Assembly: GCF_001653235.2 (NCBI RefSeq)
Contig: NC_035790.1
Coordinates: forward strand, 2,294,001-2,358,000
Direction: 5' to 3'
DNA from: Pochonia chlamydosporia 170
Taxonomy: Eukaryota > Ascomycota > Sordariomycetes > Hypocreales > Clavicipitaceae
DNA length: 64,000 bases
Below, piece by piece: positions 1 through 11,509 of this stretch. Position 1 is the stretch's first letter, and each line of letters opens with the position of its first letter. Both the position numbers and the translations under genes were made by a program. Below the pieces are notes generated by a model. The model made no database searches. It was not told where the DNA came from and worked only from the letters and a program-made list of their open reading frames with translations.

Positions 1-177
1 GAACTGGACCTCTCTACGAACATAGCATGACTGACAACACGGTCTTATAGTTAAACCAGATCAACCTAAGGGAAAGTGCAACTAGCCCATGGTTCACCAA
101 ATGGATTGTGAAAGGAACGGAGGCGAAAAAATTAATGTCCAGCATTTATTAATTCTAATTATTTCTCTTGTCCATAT

Positions 178-615
178 CTAAACGACGCCTGGTGCATCGA
201 AAGAGCTCGTCACTCTGGCAGGCTCTGCTGAGGCAGTGTCGCTGGCAGCGGCAGCCTTTGCCTTGCCGTTCTTAGCGGCCTTGGCTTTCTTAGCCTTCTT
301 AGCCTTCTTGGCCTTCTTTGCCTTCTTTGCCTTCTTGGCTTTCTTGGCTTTCTTCGCCTTCTTCGCCTTCTTCGCCTTCTTGGCAGCTCGGGCCACTAGT
401 TCGTCGTCTTCGGCACGGGGGTCGACATCACGTCCCTCGAGGGTGATGCTGTTTTCTTCAAATCTAGCCTCAACGGCGTTTCCGAATGTTGAGCCGTGGA
501 AATCTCTGGCAGCAACGTCGATGTCGCGTTTCTCTTCTTCGGATTTGACCAAGGCCTGGGGCGCGGCCAGCGCGCCGGTGAGGAGGGCGAAGACGAATGC
601 GGACGAAATCTTCAT
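178..615 (-). CDS. Secreted lysine/alanine repeat protein (hypothetical)
   Basis: Single-exon gene for 145 residues. The N terminus is a clear signal peptide (MKISSAFVFALLTGALA, then APQ). It is followed by an acidic pro-region with a Kex2-type dibasic site (EEEKR, about residue 30) and a second acidic stretch ending in DDELVARA. The C-terminal half consists of at least eleven Ala-Lys-Lys triplets, then an Ala/Ser-rich tail. The predicted mature product is extremely basic while the pro-region is acidic, which suggests charge neutralisation before processing. No enzyme domain is visible. By composition it resembles H1-like or nucleic-acid-binding tails, or a cationic peptide, but function is unknown. 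The ATG at 615 is the only sensible start because it gives the signal peptide. Confidence 0.75.
   Translation of the reverse strand: MKISSAFVFALLTGALAAPQALVKSEEEKRDIDVAARDFHGSTFGNAVEARFEENSITLEGRDVDPRAEDDELVARAAKKAKKAKKAKKAKKAKKAKKAKKAKKAKKAKKAKAAKNGKAKAAAASDTASAEPARVTSSFDAPGVV
281..379 (-). repeat. 9-bp coding minisatellite (Ala-Lys-Lys x 11)
   Basis: Eleven tandem 9-bp units sit inside the secreted repeat protein. Each encodes one Ala-Lys-Lys triplet. Units differ mainly at synonymous positions, and identical variants lie side by side (three of one kind, several pairs). That pattern fits stepwise local duplication under selection to keep the amino-acid pattern. Confidence 0.85.
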
Positions 616-2307
616 TGTGATGTGTGTAGTAGGATGACCTTGGTTGAAAGGGCGAGTAGAATGACGCTCTGTAAAGTTTGTCTGATGCTTGATGAAGAAG
701 TTGATGCAAGCTGTTGGGTTGTGGTTATGAAGAGTTCCGTGAATTTCTTGGCCGGACTTGGAGGGCTCTTTTATACGTATACCTCGTCCCTGATGTTCGA
801 CCTTGTGCTTCAGGACATCATTCAGAACACCACACCATGTCCCGGACGACCGCCCCGTAGCCCGTCCCGACTCTTCTTCTGTGACAGGATGGAGGTCGGG
901 TCACAACTAACCGAAACAAGATCAGCTTGTTTTGGGCGGTCTATGCAAATGGGGATGTCTTGTTCCCCATGTATCAGTCATCTATCATCTGGGCACAATC
1001 AAGGTAAGGCAGTGTCTGCGCCTTACAGGGCTAGAACCGTTCGGGATCGCCTTGCCGGTAGTTTGGCACGTCGAAGCTTAGCCAGTCTGAAGTTTGGTTT
1101 CATCTGCCATTTCCAACCTTGGGATTTGTGCCGGCCATGCGAGCCATGCGAAAGCTACCCAGCCTCGCGACCCCTGATGTACCATCTTACCGTCTTGTTC
1201 GGGGGGGGGGGGGGGGGGGGGGGGGGCGGCGGTTGCGACGACGGGGAGGCCGTTATGGGGTGCTGATTTTTGCTTCCTCAAGAGGATGCGGATCGCTCGA
1301 GTCAAACGAGTCGTTTACTGGCACTATTGAGAGTGAAACCGTAGAGGGGGCAAGGCTGTGCCTGGCAAAACTGTTCAACATGGCGGATCACCCCTCTCCG
1401 TAAATCTGTGATGTGAGTTTCGGCTCCTGTCTGAGTACCCACGACTTGAAACGTGGCTAGCAATCGGATGATCCCACTCACAACAAAATACCCTTTGGTG
1501 TGTTGGAAAAGCCAGGCTTGTTCCAAAAGAATGCCACTACAGTTTTTTTTTTTTGAAATTGGTATATGGCTCGCTCATTGGTGGATGTGCTTTTGTGCCT
1601 GACATCTGCATGGTCGTTCGTGGTGCTTGACTTGTCTCATGTCGAGGCAGGATTTGGCACCTCGGATACATTCCGTAAAGCCAAGACAAGAAGTCTAATT
1701 GTAGATGGGGCTGTTATAAGTATGGTTGTTTATTTATCAGACAAAACTGTGTTTCATTTTATGTTGAGAGGTGCCACGTGAGAAGGTTAGATGGATGGAG
1801 GTTTGCCAACTCGATTCCTCGATTGACATGGACACATTCAAACCTGTGCAACGTCGCTCGCTCTTACCGGCTCGCTATTTACGGCTGGAAAATTAAGTAC
1901 ATGAGTCAATTGCAAAGTGATACAGAATAGCATTTGATGATTCTCAATCCGCTTGTTGACGCGTCATGTGAGAGGGGTTGCTGACGCCAGTGGATGAGGA
2001 TTTTGGAGATAGTCGCGGATGATGTAGCCGGTCCGTACAATTTCACCAACACAACGTGATGAGCAATGACATTGCTACGCGTTGCATGATGCGGCAACTT
2101 CCCAATTGAGAATAAAGCGACCGTGATTCAACGAAAAGATCTGAGGTCTCATCAAGTTGCGTAAGGTCATACTAAGCATGCAATGTGAGGCGCTAGATTC
2201 TCAGCACCAATTCCGAGCGTATTTAACCCTCGAAGGATGCTGAAGATCAAGCCTGCAAAGCCAATGCTGCAATAAATTGAATTCATCACAAGTCAGATAC
2301 TTCCACC
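616..2307. other. Intergenic region, divergent promoters
   Basis: No convincing gene. It lies between the starts of the leftward repeat-protein gene and the rightward peptidase gene. A TATA-like stretch is present near 771-782. A long pure G run interrupts the region (listed separately). Confidence 0.6.
1201..1226 (+). repeat. Poly-G homopolymer (26 G)
   Basis: Twenty-six consecutive G residues, followed by a GC-rich stretch. Runs of this length are prone to polymerase slippage and can form G-quadruplexes, so the exact length may be uncertain. Confidence 0.9.
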
Positions 2308-4053
2308 ATGGGCGAATTATTTATTGACCCCGTCTTGGATATTCCATCACTACAACTACGTCTGTCGCCGCAGTACCACTCTCATGATGATGACAGTAAC
2401 CCTACTAGCATTCATGTCTTTATGACAATCACAACTCGACCTGGTCGGTTTACATCGACGACGCCATTTCTAACGCTTCCTCTTAATCGCGGGCCTACAG
2501 AAACAGCCCGCTATGATGGAAATGCTATATCCGCATCCACCAGCTTGGGCCAGGCTCTCCCACTGCGGTATGAAGATGAAAAAGACGGGGCCGACAAGAT
2601 CCGCAAATGGTACCTTGACAGCACTGTATTAGAAACAGACATCATAGTTGAATTTGTGTCCTTCCCTCGAAAGACGGACAAGTATACCCCGACTGGACCC
2701 CGTATCGACCTCCGCACCGACGTCAACGGCGGCTTGATAGGCATGGGCGAAGGCTTCATCCCGGTTGTACCTGAAGAATCTGCAAACAAAACAGACAACA
2801 CTTCCAAAGAGTGGAATGTTGGAATCGAATGGGACTTGCAGTGTTCTCCTCCAGGGACAAGATGCGCATGGTCCTTTGGCGATGGACCTCGTCAGAAGCA
2901 CCGAGGCTCTCTCGACGAAACCATCACGCACGCCATCTTCGCAGTAGGGCAACTCAAGCGGTATCCAGAATGGACATCAGAATTACATCCCCAGACAAAG
3001 CAGCGCGAGTTCGCCATGTACTGGTTCGGACAGCCCTTCCTCGACATGACGACCCTCCCGCCCTCCACAGAAGTCATCTTCAACGCCATCGCCTCCTTCT
3101 TCTCATCCACCAAACCCTTCCGAGTGTTCCTACGACAAGTCCACACCATATACGGAGGCACAGGCGCCACAGACAGCTACCTCCTGGAATACAGCCTCCC
3201 TGCCAAGGATGAAATAACAGACGACAGCATGGCGGAGCTGCTCGCCCACGAAACAATACATGAGTACACGGTGCTGGAGCCTGCCAAGTCCCTTCCAGAC
3301 GGTCAGGAAGAGCCCGAGGAGACATGGTACACGGAGGGTATTGCCAACTACTACGCCATTATTGCGACTTTTGGGGGTGGCGCCATGTCGCGCAGACAGC
3401 TCCTCAAGTCTCTTAACGGTTACGCACAGGCTTACTATACGAGTCCGACACTTCATATGGACTATGGTGATGCTCTTAGACGGTCGTGGGAGAATGTGCA
3501 CATCACGCGTCTCAGTTATGTGCGTGGCTTTATGTACCTAGTTGCGGAGAAGGCTCGCATCGAGGCTGCTACCAAGGGTAGTAAGTCACTCGATGATGTT
3601 GCACTGCAGTTGTATAGACGTCAGTTGTCTAACAAGTCGCATTCTATTTCTGACTACCGTGCCGTGGTGGCGGATATATATGGCAAGGAAGAGGAGGCCA
3701 AGAATTACAGCGCCATGTATCGTGGGGATCTGATAGTCCCGCCGTCTGACTGCTTCGCCGACCTTGGACTCAAATTAGTTCGAAGGGATGCGGAAAAGTT
3801 TGAATTAGGCTTTGATTCACGACCCATGGCGCAGGATCACGTCATTAGAAATCTTGTAAAGGGGACGAGAGCACATCAGGCGGGTGTGTTGGAGGGGGAT
3901 GAGGTGATGGAGTCGTGGATGGCATGGGGAGCTGCTGATCACTTAGATAACATGATGAGGATTAAGGTCAAGAGGGGGAATGAGGTCAAGGAGATTACGT
4001 GGTGGCCTCGAAGTTTTGAAAAGGTCGAGAGTTATGTGTGGGTTGAGGCGTGA
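2308..4053 (+). CDS. M61-like (glycyl aminopeptidase family) zinc metallopeptidase
   Basis: Intronless gene for 581 residues; the ATG has a good context (CCACC before it). The zinc-binding motif HETIH is at residues 314-318 and is followed by the expected downstream glutamate in TEGIANYY (E343), the gluzincin arrangement of M1/M61 peptidases. Before it lies a beta-rich N-terminal region, as in M61 enzymes. The C-terminal 70 residues (NLVKGTRAHQAGVLEGDEV, around 515-533) look like a PDZ domain, also usual in M61. No signal peptide is seen, so a cytosolic aminopeptidase is likely. Family assignment rests on the motif order; substrate is unknown. Confidence 0.75.
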   Translation: MGELFIDPVLDIPSLQLRLSPQYHSHDDDSNPTSIHVFMTITTRPGRFTSTTPFLTLPLNRGPTETARYDGNAISASTSLGQALPLRYEDEKDGADKIRKWYLDSTVLETDIIVEFVSFPRKTDKYTPTGPRIDLRTDVNGGLIGMGEGFIPVVPEESANKTDNTSKEWNVGIEWDLQCSPPGTRCAWSFGDGPRQKHRGSLDETITHAIFAVGQLKRYPEWTSELHPQTKQREFAMYWFGQPFLDMTTLPPSTEVIFNAIASFFSSTKPFRVFLRQVHTIYGGTGATDSYLLEYSLPAKDEITDDSMAELLAHETIHEYTVLEPAKSLPDGQEEPEETWYTEGIANYYAIIATFGGGAMSRRQLLKSLNGYAQAYYTSPTLHMDYGDALRRSWENVHITRLSYVRGFMYLVAEKARIEAATKGSKSLDDVALQLYRRQLSNKSHSISDYRAVVADIYGKEEEAKNYSAMYRGDLIVPPSDCFADLGLKLVRRDAEKFELGFDSRPMAQDHVIRNLVKGTRAHQAGVLEGDEVMESWMAWGAADHLDNMMRIKVKRGNEVKEITWWPRSFEKVESYVWVEA

Positions 4054-4901
4054 TGCTTTCTCATGGTGTTGGAAGCGATGGACGTCAATGTGAATGTTTT
4101 CAAATAACCAAATTCAGCATGGCTTACAGGCATGATACTTGATGAGCAATTGTGGACCATACTCATGCGAATTTTGCCTTGTATGAACTGGTGATGTCAA
4201 GTTGGACGAGGAACTTTCGCCTTGGCATCGACAGTTCGCTATCTGAAACGCCTTGGTATTTCAAATACCACACGCAGCCCCTGATCTACAATTTCTGACA
4301 ATGAGCCATCTGGGGAAATGTTGCGTTGGCAGAAACCGGATGTATGTTGTCCGTTTGTGTTGGGTTAATTGGTTTGATGCGTTTTATTAAACAGTAGGAA
4401 TAGAGCATGCTGCGTTGCGAGATAGAGAGCCAATTCACTGCCAGTTTCAGTTTCATGTTGCTTTACATTTTGCATTGAAATATACCTAGATGGTTTGGCA
4501 AATGTGTAATTCTGAGCATGTTCTGTTCCGCGCAGCCTTTTCATTGTGAGACTTAGATACAAGATGCATACTATATCCACATGTCCACAACGGCACAATC
4601 AAATTCCTAACACCTTATCAGCCAGTACCAATAACCGCCCAACTTTCCCCAAATTAACCAAATGCAATTCATAAAGATATGTCACATTGAACTGAGACAG
4701 CCGGTAGCAGAAAATGTATTTGTTCATGTCATGTCCCATCTTGGCATCGGATCCACTCAAGCTCCAGCCCACCACCCAAATGACGTAGAGAAAGACACGA
4801 GCACAGACAGCCCAATCCAACTCCAACCTCAACTCCAACCTCAACCTCATCAACACCTCATCCAAAACAATTCAATCCACGGCCTGTCGACATCGCCCAT
4901 C
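4054..4901. other. Intergenic region
   Basis: No gene seen. The last 240 bp, before the TspO ATG, contain an in-frame upstream open stretch with a CAACCTCAACTCC-type repeat. It could give an N-terminal extension, but TspO homology begins only after 4902. Confidence 0.5.
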
Positions 4902-5609
4902 ATGACAACCTACATCCCCTCCCTAACAATCCCCTCCGCTGTCCTCCAGCACCCCGCCGCATCCGTCCTGCTCCCCATAGCCCTAGGAACAGCTGTCGGC
5001 TTCGGAACGCGCCGTACGTATCTTCACCCTTGTCCACCTTCATCAGTAATTAACCAACTCTATATAGCAGCCGAGACGCAAAAGACATACTTGGCGTTGA
5101 AGCAGCCTCCCCTGCGCCCACCACCCTGGGTGTTTGGTCCGGTCTGGACAGTTCTCTATGGGTAAGTACTATGCGTGGCGTATGCGATACATCCCCGGAT
5201 CTCACGTCAGATTCGACGCGATAGTTCTGTGTGCATCTCTTCTAACTCCCGCAGCTTAATGGGCTATGCGTCTCACCGCATCGCCACAATCGGCCTGTCG
5301 TCCGTGTCGCCTGCTGTCGTGGAGACTGCGCAATCGAGTTTAACCCTGTATACAATCCAGCTGGGTCTTAATCTCGCGTGGATGCCCCTCTTCTTCGTGG
5401 CCAAGCGCCCTGTTGAGGCGAGCGTGAATATCGTCACACTCCTCGGATTGAATGGGTATTTGGCATATGTTTGGGGCTCCATTGATGAAGTCGCTGGGTG
5501 GTGCCAGGTTCCCTATCTGGGATGGCTGGGCTTTGCGACATATCTGTGTGTTGGCGCGGGGCATTTGAATGATTGGGATTTACAGGAGAAGGAGGTGAAG
5601 AAGGAGTAG
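4902..5609 (+). CDS. TspO/MBR (translocator protein) family membrane protein
   Basis: Three exons: 4902-5013, 5071-5161 and 5255-5609 (introns of 57 and 93 bp), 185 residues. The joined product carries the TspO signature around the second splice site: PPPWVFGPVWTVLYG joined to LMGYAS. Five hydrophobic segments are visible and the tail is charged (LQEKEVKKE). TspO proteins bind tetrapyrroles and sterol-like ligands and in eukaryotes usually sit in the outer mitochondrial membrane or ER. The role in fungi is poorly defined. An upstream in-frame ATG at 4662 would add 80 Gln/His-rich residues; I prefer 4902 from family length. Confidence 0.9.
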
Positions 5610-5933
5610 GGGTGAACTTGGATACCATGAGATTGTGAAATGGGAAGCTTGATATGCCGGATATGATGGAGTTGTGTCACTTGTAATGCTAATTTGAGTA
5701 GGTCAAGGTTCTTCGTCCAAGGTAATTTTATGTAATTCCTCTATGTCTATACTCAAATGTGCCCCCGTATAGTCGTGTTGTAAACCAAATCCAGTGATAA
5801 TATCCCTCAACGCCATGCAGATGACCGTCATAAGTGAAGTAAAGAAGAAAAATAAGAGCATCCAAAGTGTGCATTGTCATGGAGGATACAGGCCATAACA
5901 AGAGAAAATGTGCAATAGTGCAAGTCCACCTCG
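5610..5933. other. Convergent 3' intergenic region
   Basis: A 324-bp spacer between the ends of the TspO and carrier genes. It is AT-rich and presumably holds both polyadenylation regions; no gene is seen. Confidence 0.5.
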
Positions 5934-7006
5934 CTATTGCAAGGGGAAGTGTCTCTTCAAGCCATCGTAAACCATGAAGATGAAGGCTGAGCTAGGCGCT
6001 GAACGTAGGCAGGTAATGCCGCATCCACGATACAGGCCACGCAACCCATATTGTTGCCAAACCGCAACACCCTCATTCCAGAACGTACGCTTCTCTGCGA
6101 GCGTACCCACAGCCACAGTCTGCATGCGAGACTTGATAGTGTCGGCAGGGAAGAAGAGAAAGTTGTAGGAAACGCCAGCAGAAGCACCAGCGACAGCTTG
6201 CTGCCAAAGGGGCAACGGTTGGGACATGATTCTCTCCACCTCAGCTCGAGACTTGGCCGCCCTCGTCTTCGCGCCGTAGAACAATGAAGTGACAGTTTCC
6301 TTGGCACCAAACCAGGCGGCGCTTCCTCCACCTTCTCTGATCAGCGTGCCCATCTGGCCATGCCAGAATCCCCTCAACCCTTCATGACGAAACACATCGC
6401 GCACAACGGCGAGTGGTCGCATGGCTGGCGCTGCTCCACCCTCCACATGCTGAGGCACTTGGACCTTGCACTTGACGAGCTCAATCGGGGTCAGGACAAA
6501 CGAGGCACAGACACCAGAGAATGCACCAGTAACCCATAGAGCTGGAACAGACAAACCCTTCTCTCGTGAAGCAAGACCGGAGGCGAAGAGCGCCTCGCGT
6601 CCAACCTTTTCAAAGAGGAAGAGGCTGCTCGTCTCGGCGGCGGCTCCGACTAGCGGAGCACTGATGCCTCGGTAGAGGCCCAGGAATCCATCTGCCTTGA
6701 ATGATTGTTTAAAGCAGTCGAGAGGGCCGGTGTATCGAAGAGGAAGATGGTCGGGTTGGCTTTGCAATCGTACTTTAATCGTGTCGAAAGGGTACTCGAT
6801 GTATTTGCCGACAATGCCTGCAATCTGGCAGAGCGGAAGAGTCAGCAGGGTCCAATGCATACAAAACCACAACAGATTAAAAATCGACTACTTACCGATC
6901 CATAGGCAATACCCTCGAATGCTTCTATGAGCGCCGAGCTGCCCCGAAGCGCAAGCTCCGAGGGCATGGCCGGGGAGGGTTGGACAGTGATTTCCGCGTG
7001 GTTCAT
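5934..7006 (-). CDS. arg-13: Mitochondrial ornithine carrier (ARG-13/ORT1 type)
   Basis: Two exons, 6896-7006 and 5934-6824 (71-bp intron, GTAAGT donor), 333 residues. It has the three repeats of the mitochondrial carrier family with PxD/ExxK/R signatures: [22 protein letters not shown] and [11 protein letters not shown], each followed by a GLYRG/GFWHG-type motif. The segment around the splice site (EGIAYGS joined to [15 protein letters not shown]) and the [14 protein letters not shown] [14 protein letters not shown] region match fungal ornithine carriers. These export ornithine from the matrix for arginine synthesis. The exact substrate is inferred from sequence similarity I recognise, not proven here. 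Confidence 0.85.
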
Positions 7007-9171
7007 GTCGAAGGGAAAATCGGCGGTGGGCTGGCGAAGTTGCTGTTGACAAACGAGACTGGACTGGACGGATTGGGACGAGTGACGCAGGGCCGTTGCA
7101 GGGTTTGATCGGACAGTCAGACCAGACACCAGACTTGAGAGGCAAGGAAAAGTGGCGGAAATTCCTCGCTACGTCTGCTCCGGGAAGGAGACAGCTCTCG
7201 CGAGGAGGAAATCAGCCCTTCAAATATGAGAGTCGGGCTATCCAATGTATAACTTTTTGGGTCCTTTGGAGGGCAAAATACAAAAAAAAAAATTGGAGGG
7301 GGACCCAAGAATTATTCGGCCTTGATGGACCAGAGTCACGCAGCGATCTTGACGTGGGGCCGTTTGCTGGATCAAGGTACATGTACTCTGTACCAGGCCC
7401 TGTCCGACACCGGGTTCAAAGTTGCATGTGTGCAAGGACACTGGCAGGGATGAGCCACACGCCTAGAACAGAGAGGAGAATGCAGTTGACTGTAAGAGGA
7501 TCCACGAGCGATGGACGGTAGTTCCACGTCGAGAGAGAAGAAAATATGACGTGAAATGGGAGAGAGGGGAGGGATCAAGGGCGAGCAGCTGGTTTATATG
7601 ATGATGGGACAAAGAGTGGCCGGAATTGCGATAACTGGGCCGTGTCATGAGCGGTCTGACCGTCTCGGTTCCAGATGCAACTTTCCGTCCAGCATACATG
7701 ATGGGCCATTGTGCAAACCCATGTGGTACTGCACTGGCTGACTGTCCAACATTATTTGCCTGTGAGGTGGCGGACATTCTGGAGGAAGCGCATCTGCGGC
7801 ACCCGTTGGAAGCACAACATTGAACGGGCGAGAAAAAGGTGTATCGGGCGTTATCGGTCTGATTGCCGTTGGAGGTCTCAACTCAAGTGATGCAAGTCTC
7901 AGCATTGAACCAGACGGCTACTTGCAGCCCAATGCCTTGTGTGCGGTACCTAATGGTTCCACTTGACTTTCAATGTTGGCAAACACCAGACCGCACAAGC
8001 CATCGTCATCCCCATCGACTGTCTACAGCCGGCATCGAGTACAAGAAACCTCGAAAATGGTACAATCTCGATTTTCCTACTCACATTCTAGACACCAGGT
8101 AGCTAATTCCCTCTTCCAATCCACAGAGCGAAGTGTTGGTACAACCATGTTAGCAGCACTCGAAACAAAGCGCGATACGACCAGACTCTTGTTGCCCACA
8201 ACGGCTTACTGTCTCCAGCAATTTTCCAAGCTTTAGCATATATCTGGCACTCCCCGCACCATGGTTTGCAATTATAACGATAAGACTACTCAAGTCTGGT
8301 ACGTGAATTTCCGTATTGCCGGTGCACAGGCCGAAATGTCTAGGTTTCAATGCCCATGTTACCATTGTCCATTCCAACCACCAACGAATAAAGAAACATG
8401 CCTCTGGCACCTGCGCGGCCTGGCCGGAAACACGGTGCAAAAGAAGGGATTGCGTGATATGTTTTGGTCCTTCTCCGTCTTTCTCCTGGTTACATTCTAG
8501 CACATTTACCCTCATGCAAATGACTTGTGAAAAAATGATGCTTGCTGCTAGGTGGCTTGGACATGGTTCCCAAGTCATACCTCGGTGCTGGGGACTGAAA
8601 TACTCCACAGTTTACCCTGTTTACACTGGTCGTATGGGGTACGGGACCGACTATTTCCATCTGATAAGATGGATGCTCTGATTAAATTACCTCACAAAGA
8701 GTGCCAGTGCCCACCCACCGTATACACACAGGATGGAGCGTGCAATAGGCGAATGGCTGTGGTGGCCGATCCAGGGATATTTCGGCATGGACTTGGCCCT
8801 AATCCATCTCCACTGATATAAACAGCATACTACGGCTTGACTTGCCTCATTTTGCACCAGACTGCAGATCAACGTGTTCAGGTTTGTGCTATTATGGAGC
8901 CCGTCCCGGGACATGTCAATGCTACGTGCTCTGACGTTGGTAGTCTTCGGTCCGTCTAGGAACTCAAGCAGCTTTGATTCAACTATCCAATGAGCCTGCT
9001 TAACCACACCAGTCTTGATTCACGCGCCAGCGGCCATACGTATCCACGCCTCGTCCTCCCGGACAATGTTTAGTCGATGGAGTCACAAAAATAGACGTCC
9101 CCTCAATACTATACACCTGGACCGTTACTCAGCTCGGTTCCATCTCCCAGAAAGCCCCTCACTTGAGTTCT
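7007..9171. other. Long intergenic region (2.2 kb)
   Basis: No convincing gene on either strand; open frames are short and lack family resemblance or codon bias. It contains several CCAGAC words (for example 7118-7134) and one exact ATCTGATAA at 8659-8667. Confidence 0.5.
8659..8667 (+). promoter_or_regulatory. ATCTGATAA, candidate iron-GATA (SreA-type) site
   Basis: Exact match to ATCWGATAA, the extended GATA element recognised by fungal iron repressors (SreA/Sre1/Urbs1 family). It is a single copy far from any start codon, so on its own it is weak evidence. It is listed because five more copies occur in the next 6 kb. Confidence 0.35.
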
Positions 9172-9902
9172 TTACTGCTTCTTCTTGGTAGCAGCCTTGC
9201 CAGTGGGTGCATCCTTCTTCGCGGCCGAAGCAGCTTCGTCGTCCACATCTCTCTTCTCAGCATACCACTGGCCCGCCTGAAGAACCAAAACACCAATGAG
9301 GACCAGAGCCAAAATGGTATTGCTGGCAGAAAGCACTCTCAGACTGTCCTCGCGCCCCAAGATAATCTCGCCCTCGAACCTAGACTTGGCATTCTTGAAT
9401 TCGTCGCTGTCAAAGTAGCCAGAGCTCATGGTGCGCAGACCCTTGACAATATTGGTAATGTACACCGCAACACCAATGGTATAGAGGATCAGAGACGCGC
9501 CATCAAACAAAAAGTTGGCCTCACTAGGTTTGAACAGCTTGATGAAGAGTCCGAGAAAGCCAACACTGACGATGATGTTGAGCATACGTCCAATCAGAGG
9601 AGGCGACTGATGGATGAACTTCAAGTGTGTCTCAATCTGATCATAGTAACTCGCGGGAACGGGCTCCTTGCTCCAGAGGAGTGGGAAGTCGTACGGGAAG
9701 GAGGCGAAGAGGATTCCGAGGAAAAAGCAAGTCGCTGCAACAAGAACCTCGTTAGCGCACTGTACATCAAAATGTGTATGAATCGCGCCACGATGCGCTC
9801 GCGGACAAACATACGCCCAATAATCATAAAGGTCGAGAAGGAATTGGAGCCACGATAGTTGGAAGACTTGGTGGTCTTGGACCAGTCAATGTAGGAACCC
9901 AT
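9172..9902 (-). CDS. Shr3-type ER chaperone for amino-acid permeases
   Basis: Two exons, 9815-9902 and 9172-9734 (80-bp intron, GTATGT donor, GCTAAC branch), 216 residues. Four hydrophobic segments are present. The block FLGILFASFPYDFPLLW followed by PPLIGRMLNIIVSVGF, and the Lys-rich cytosolic tail (ATKKKQ), match secretory component protein Shr3. Shr3 sits in the ER membrane, where it prevents aggregation of amino-acid permeases and helps package them into COPII vesicles. The length is close to that of yeast Shr3. The start at 9902 is chosen because it leads directly into the first transmembrane segment. No regulatory feature is visible. Confidence 0.85.
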
Positions 9903-11291
9903 TGTGAGCTGTGAACGGGTAGAAAGGTCGAAGTAGTGACAGCTTTTGGAGGAACGCGAGATGTTGGCCTTGTGCGCGCGCGAGATGGAATTGCCAGAAG
10001 TCAGGTGTCTGGTTGTGGCCAAGGTGTTCTGTTGCTGATGAGGCGCTCAAATTTTGTCGCCAGCTGAACGAAAGCAGCTGCGATGTGGAGGCGCAAACCA
10101 GAGTGTGGGGAAAGCTGGAGCAGGCAGCTTCCATTCGTGCAAGAAGGTGTGGCTTACCTTGTGTGGAGCAACTCTGGTCTGTTAGTGATCATGTGTGAGA
10201 ATCGCCAAACTACTAACGTGCTGATATATATCTCAATTGAGACGGAGTTCCTTCCTTCTGAAGGTGATGTTGGCACAGATACGTTCTTGTCCAATGACCA
10301 GAGAAGCATAGTATCCAATGAAACAGCGTGGTCTTGATTTTTTTTTTTTTTCAACTTTCGTTTACTTTCTTCTTTCATCTAGTTTGTAAATCTTCTTTGG
10401 CTGGTATTCCCCATCGTATGTCAACTTATAGTGCTCTCCCCGTATCAACACAGGGATCTGCCAAGATAACGCTCTGTCCCCAATAACACGGTCATGTAAC
10501 TGACGATAAACATGTCGAGTAGTACTCTAAACAAATTATCTATAGTAAATGGCCTGGGACCCAGCAAGGGAATACGAGAATTTAGGCATTACTGCCAGTC
10601 TATTGTCACATCACAAGCTCTGCAAAGTTCGACGAAACTCGTCATACCCTACACATCACTGATCAACTGTGTGGTGCTGGCCGTCTTTGGACTACAGCCA
10701 GCTACGATCTTTCTAATGACGACATACATGAGCTGGCATTGTGTCGCTGTCGTGCGTGGTGAAATATAGGGTTTTTTTTTTTTTTTTTTTTGTTCCCTCC
10801 TTAGAAGTTAGAATTATTGCCCACAGAAAACAAGTGGGAGTCAATGGCTAGCATGAGCCTATTTTAGCACGCCTCACAATTTGCAACCACATATGTACCA
10901 GCTATCGTGCTACAGCTCTGTAAGGTTTCTGTTGAAACCGTTATACTTTGACTCGTTTCAAGGAGATTGGGACGCAGCTTCTCAGGCAGTCAGAACTAGA
11001 GCATAGCCCAAAACAGGATTCTGCCTGGAAGAATTTTGCTGTAGTTACCATAGTTGTGCTTGTGGATAGCCTGAAGGTTGTAATGTATTGTAATGTATTG
11101 CACTTACAGTGTTTAACAGTACACGGTGTGTCCTTGTGTCCTGTATGTACATACAGCACGAGTTTGCTAGTGTTGGATAAAGAGAATCGTACAGTTAGCA
11201 CTCCAAATTGCTGGTAAACTCACGGCCACTTTCTTTGACAGCCCCAAACCCCGGATACACGATGAGGCAAGGCCCACAGGACTTAACTCAC

Positions 11292-11329
11292 TGGTGTAAT
11301 GGTTAGTGGCGTCAAAGGGTTCCAAGCTC
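11292..11329 (+). other. tRNA-like A-box/B-box relic
   Basis: TGGTGTAATGGTTAGTGGC resembles the D-arm/A box of eukaryotic tRNAs (tRNA-Gln/Asp style). It is followed 26 bp later (start to start) by GGTTCCAAGCTC, a weak B-box match. The spacing is too short for an anticodon arm, so this is not a working tRNA. A decayed tRNA or tRNA-derived element is possible. Confidence 0.25.
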
Positions 11330-11509
11330 GGCTTTGCCACACAATTAAGCGAACAAAATATTGCCACTTTGCACAAGAAACCAGCAACTAGATTGGTCGC
11401 GAACTTGAAACCCCTGACAGTGCATGAGGCAATTAATCGTTGCCAAGAAACCTTGTCACTATGGGTCAGGACCAGACGAAGACGGGCTGAAATCGCAGCA
11501 TTGCTTCCT

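Noticed and set aside
236..637. Plus-strand open frame rich in Leu-Ala-Phe repeats, opposite the Lys repeat gene
   Set aside because: It is the mirror of the 9-bp repeat; the minus-strand frame has a signal peptide and coherent design.
496..1266. 256-codon plus-strand frame ending in poly-Gly
   Set aside because: It overlaps the repeat-protein gene and the G-tract, and has no domain-like features.
8150..8608. 152-codon minus-strand frame in the 7.0-9.2 kb spacer
   Set aside because: No family resemblance, opens at a non-ATG-supported context, and shows no splice partners.
9163..9858. 231-codon plus-strand frame opposite Shr3
   Set aside because: The minus strand encodes a complete recognisable Shr3 protein with proper splice sites.
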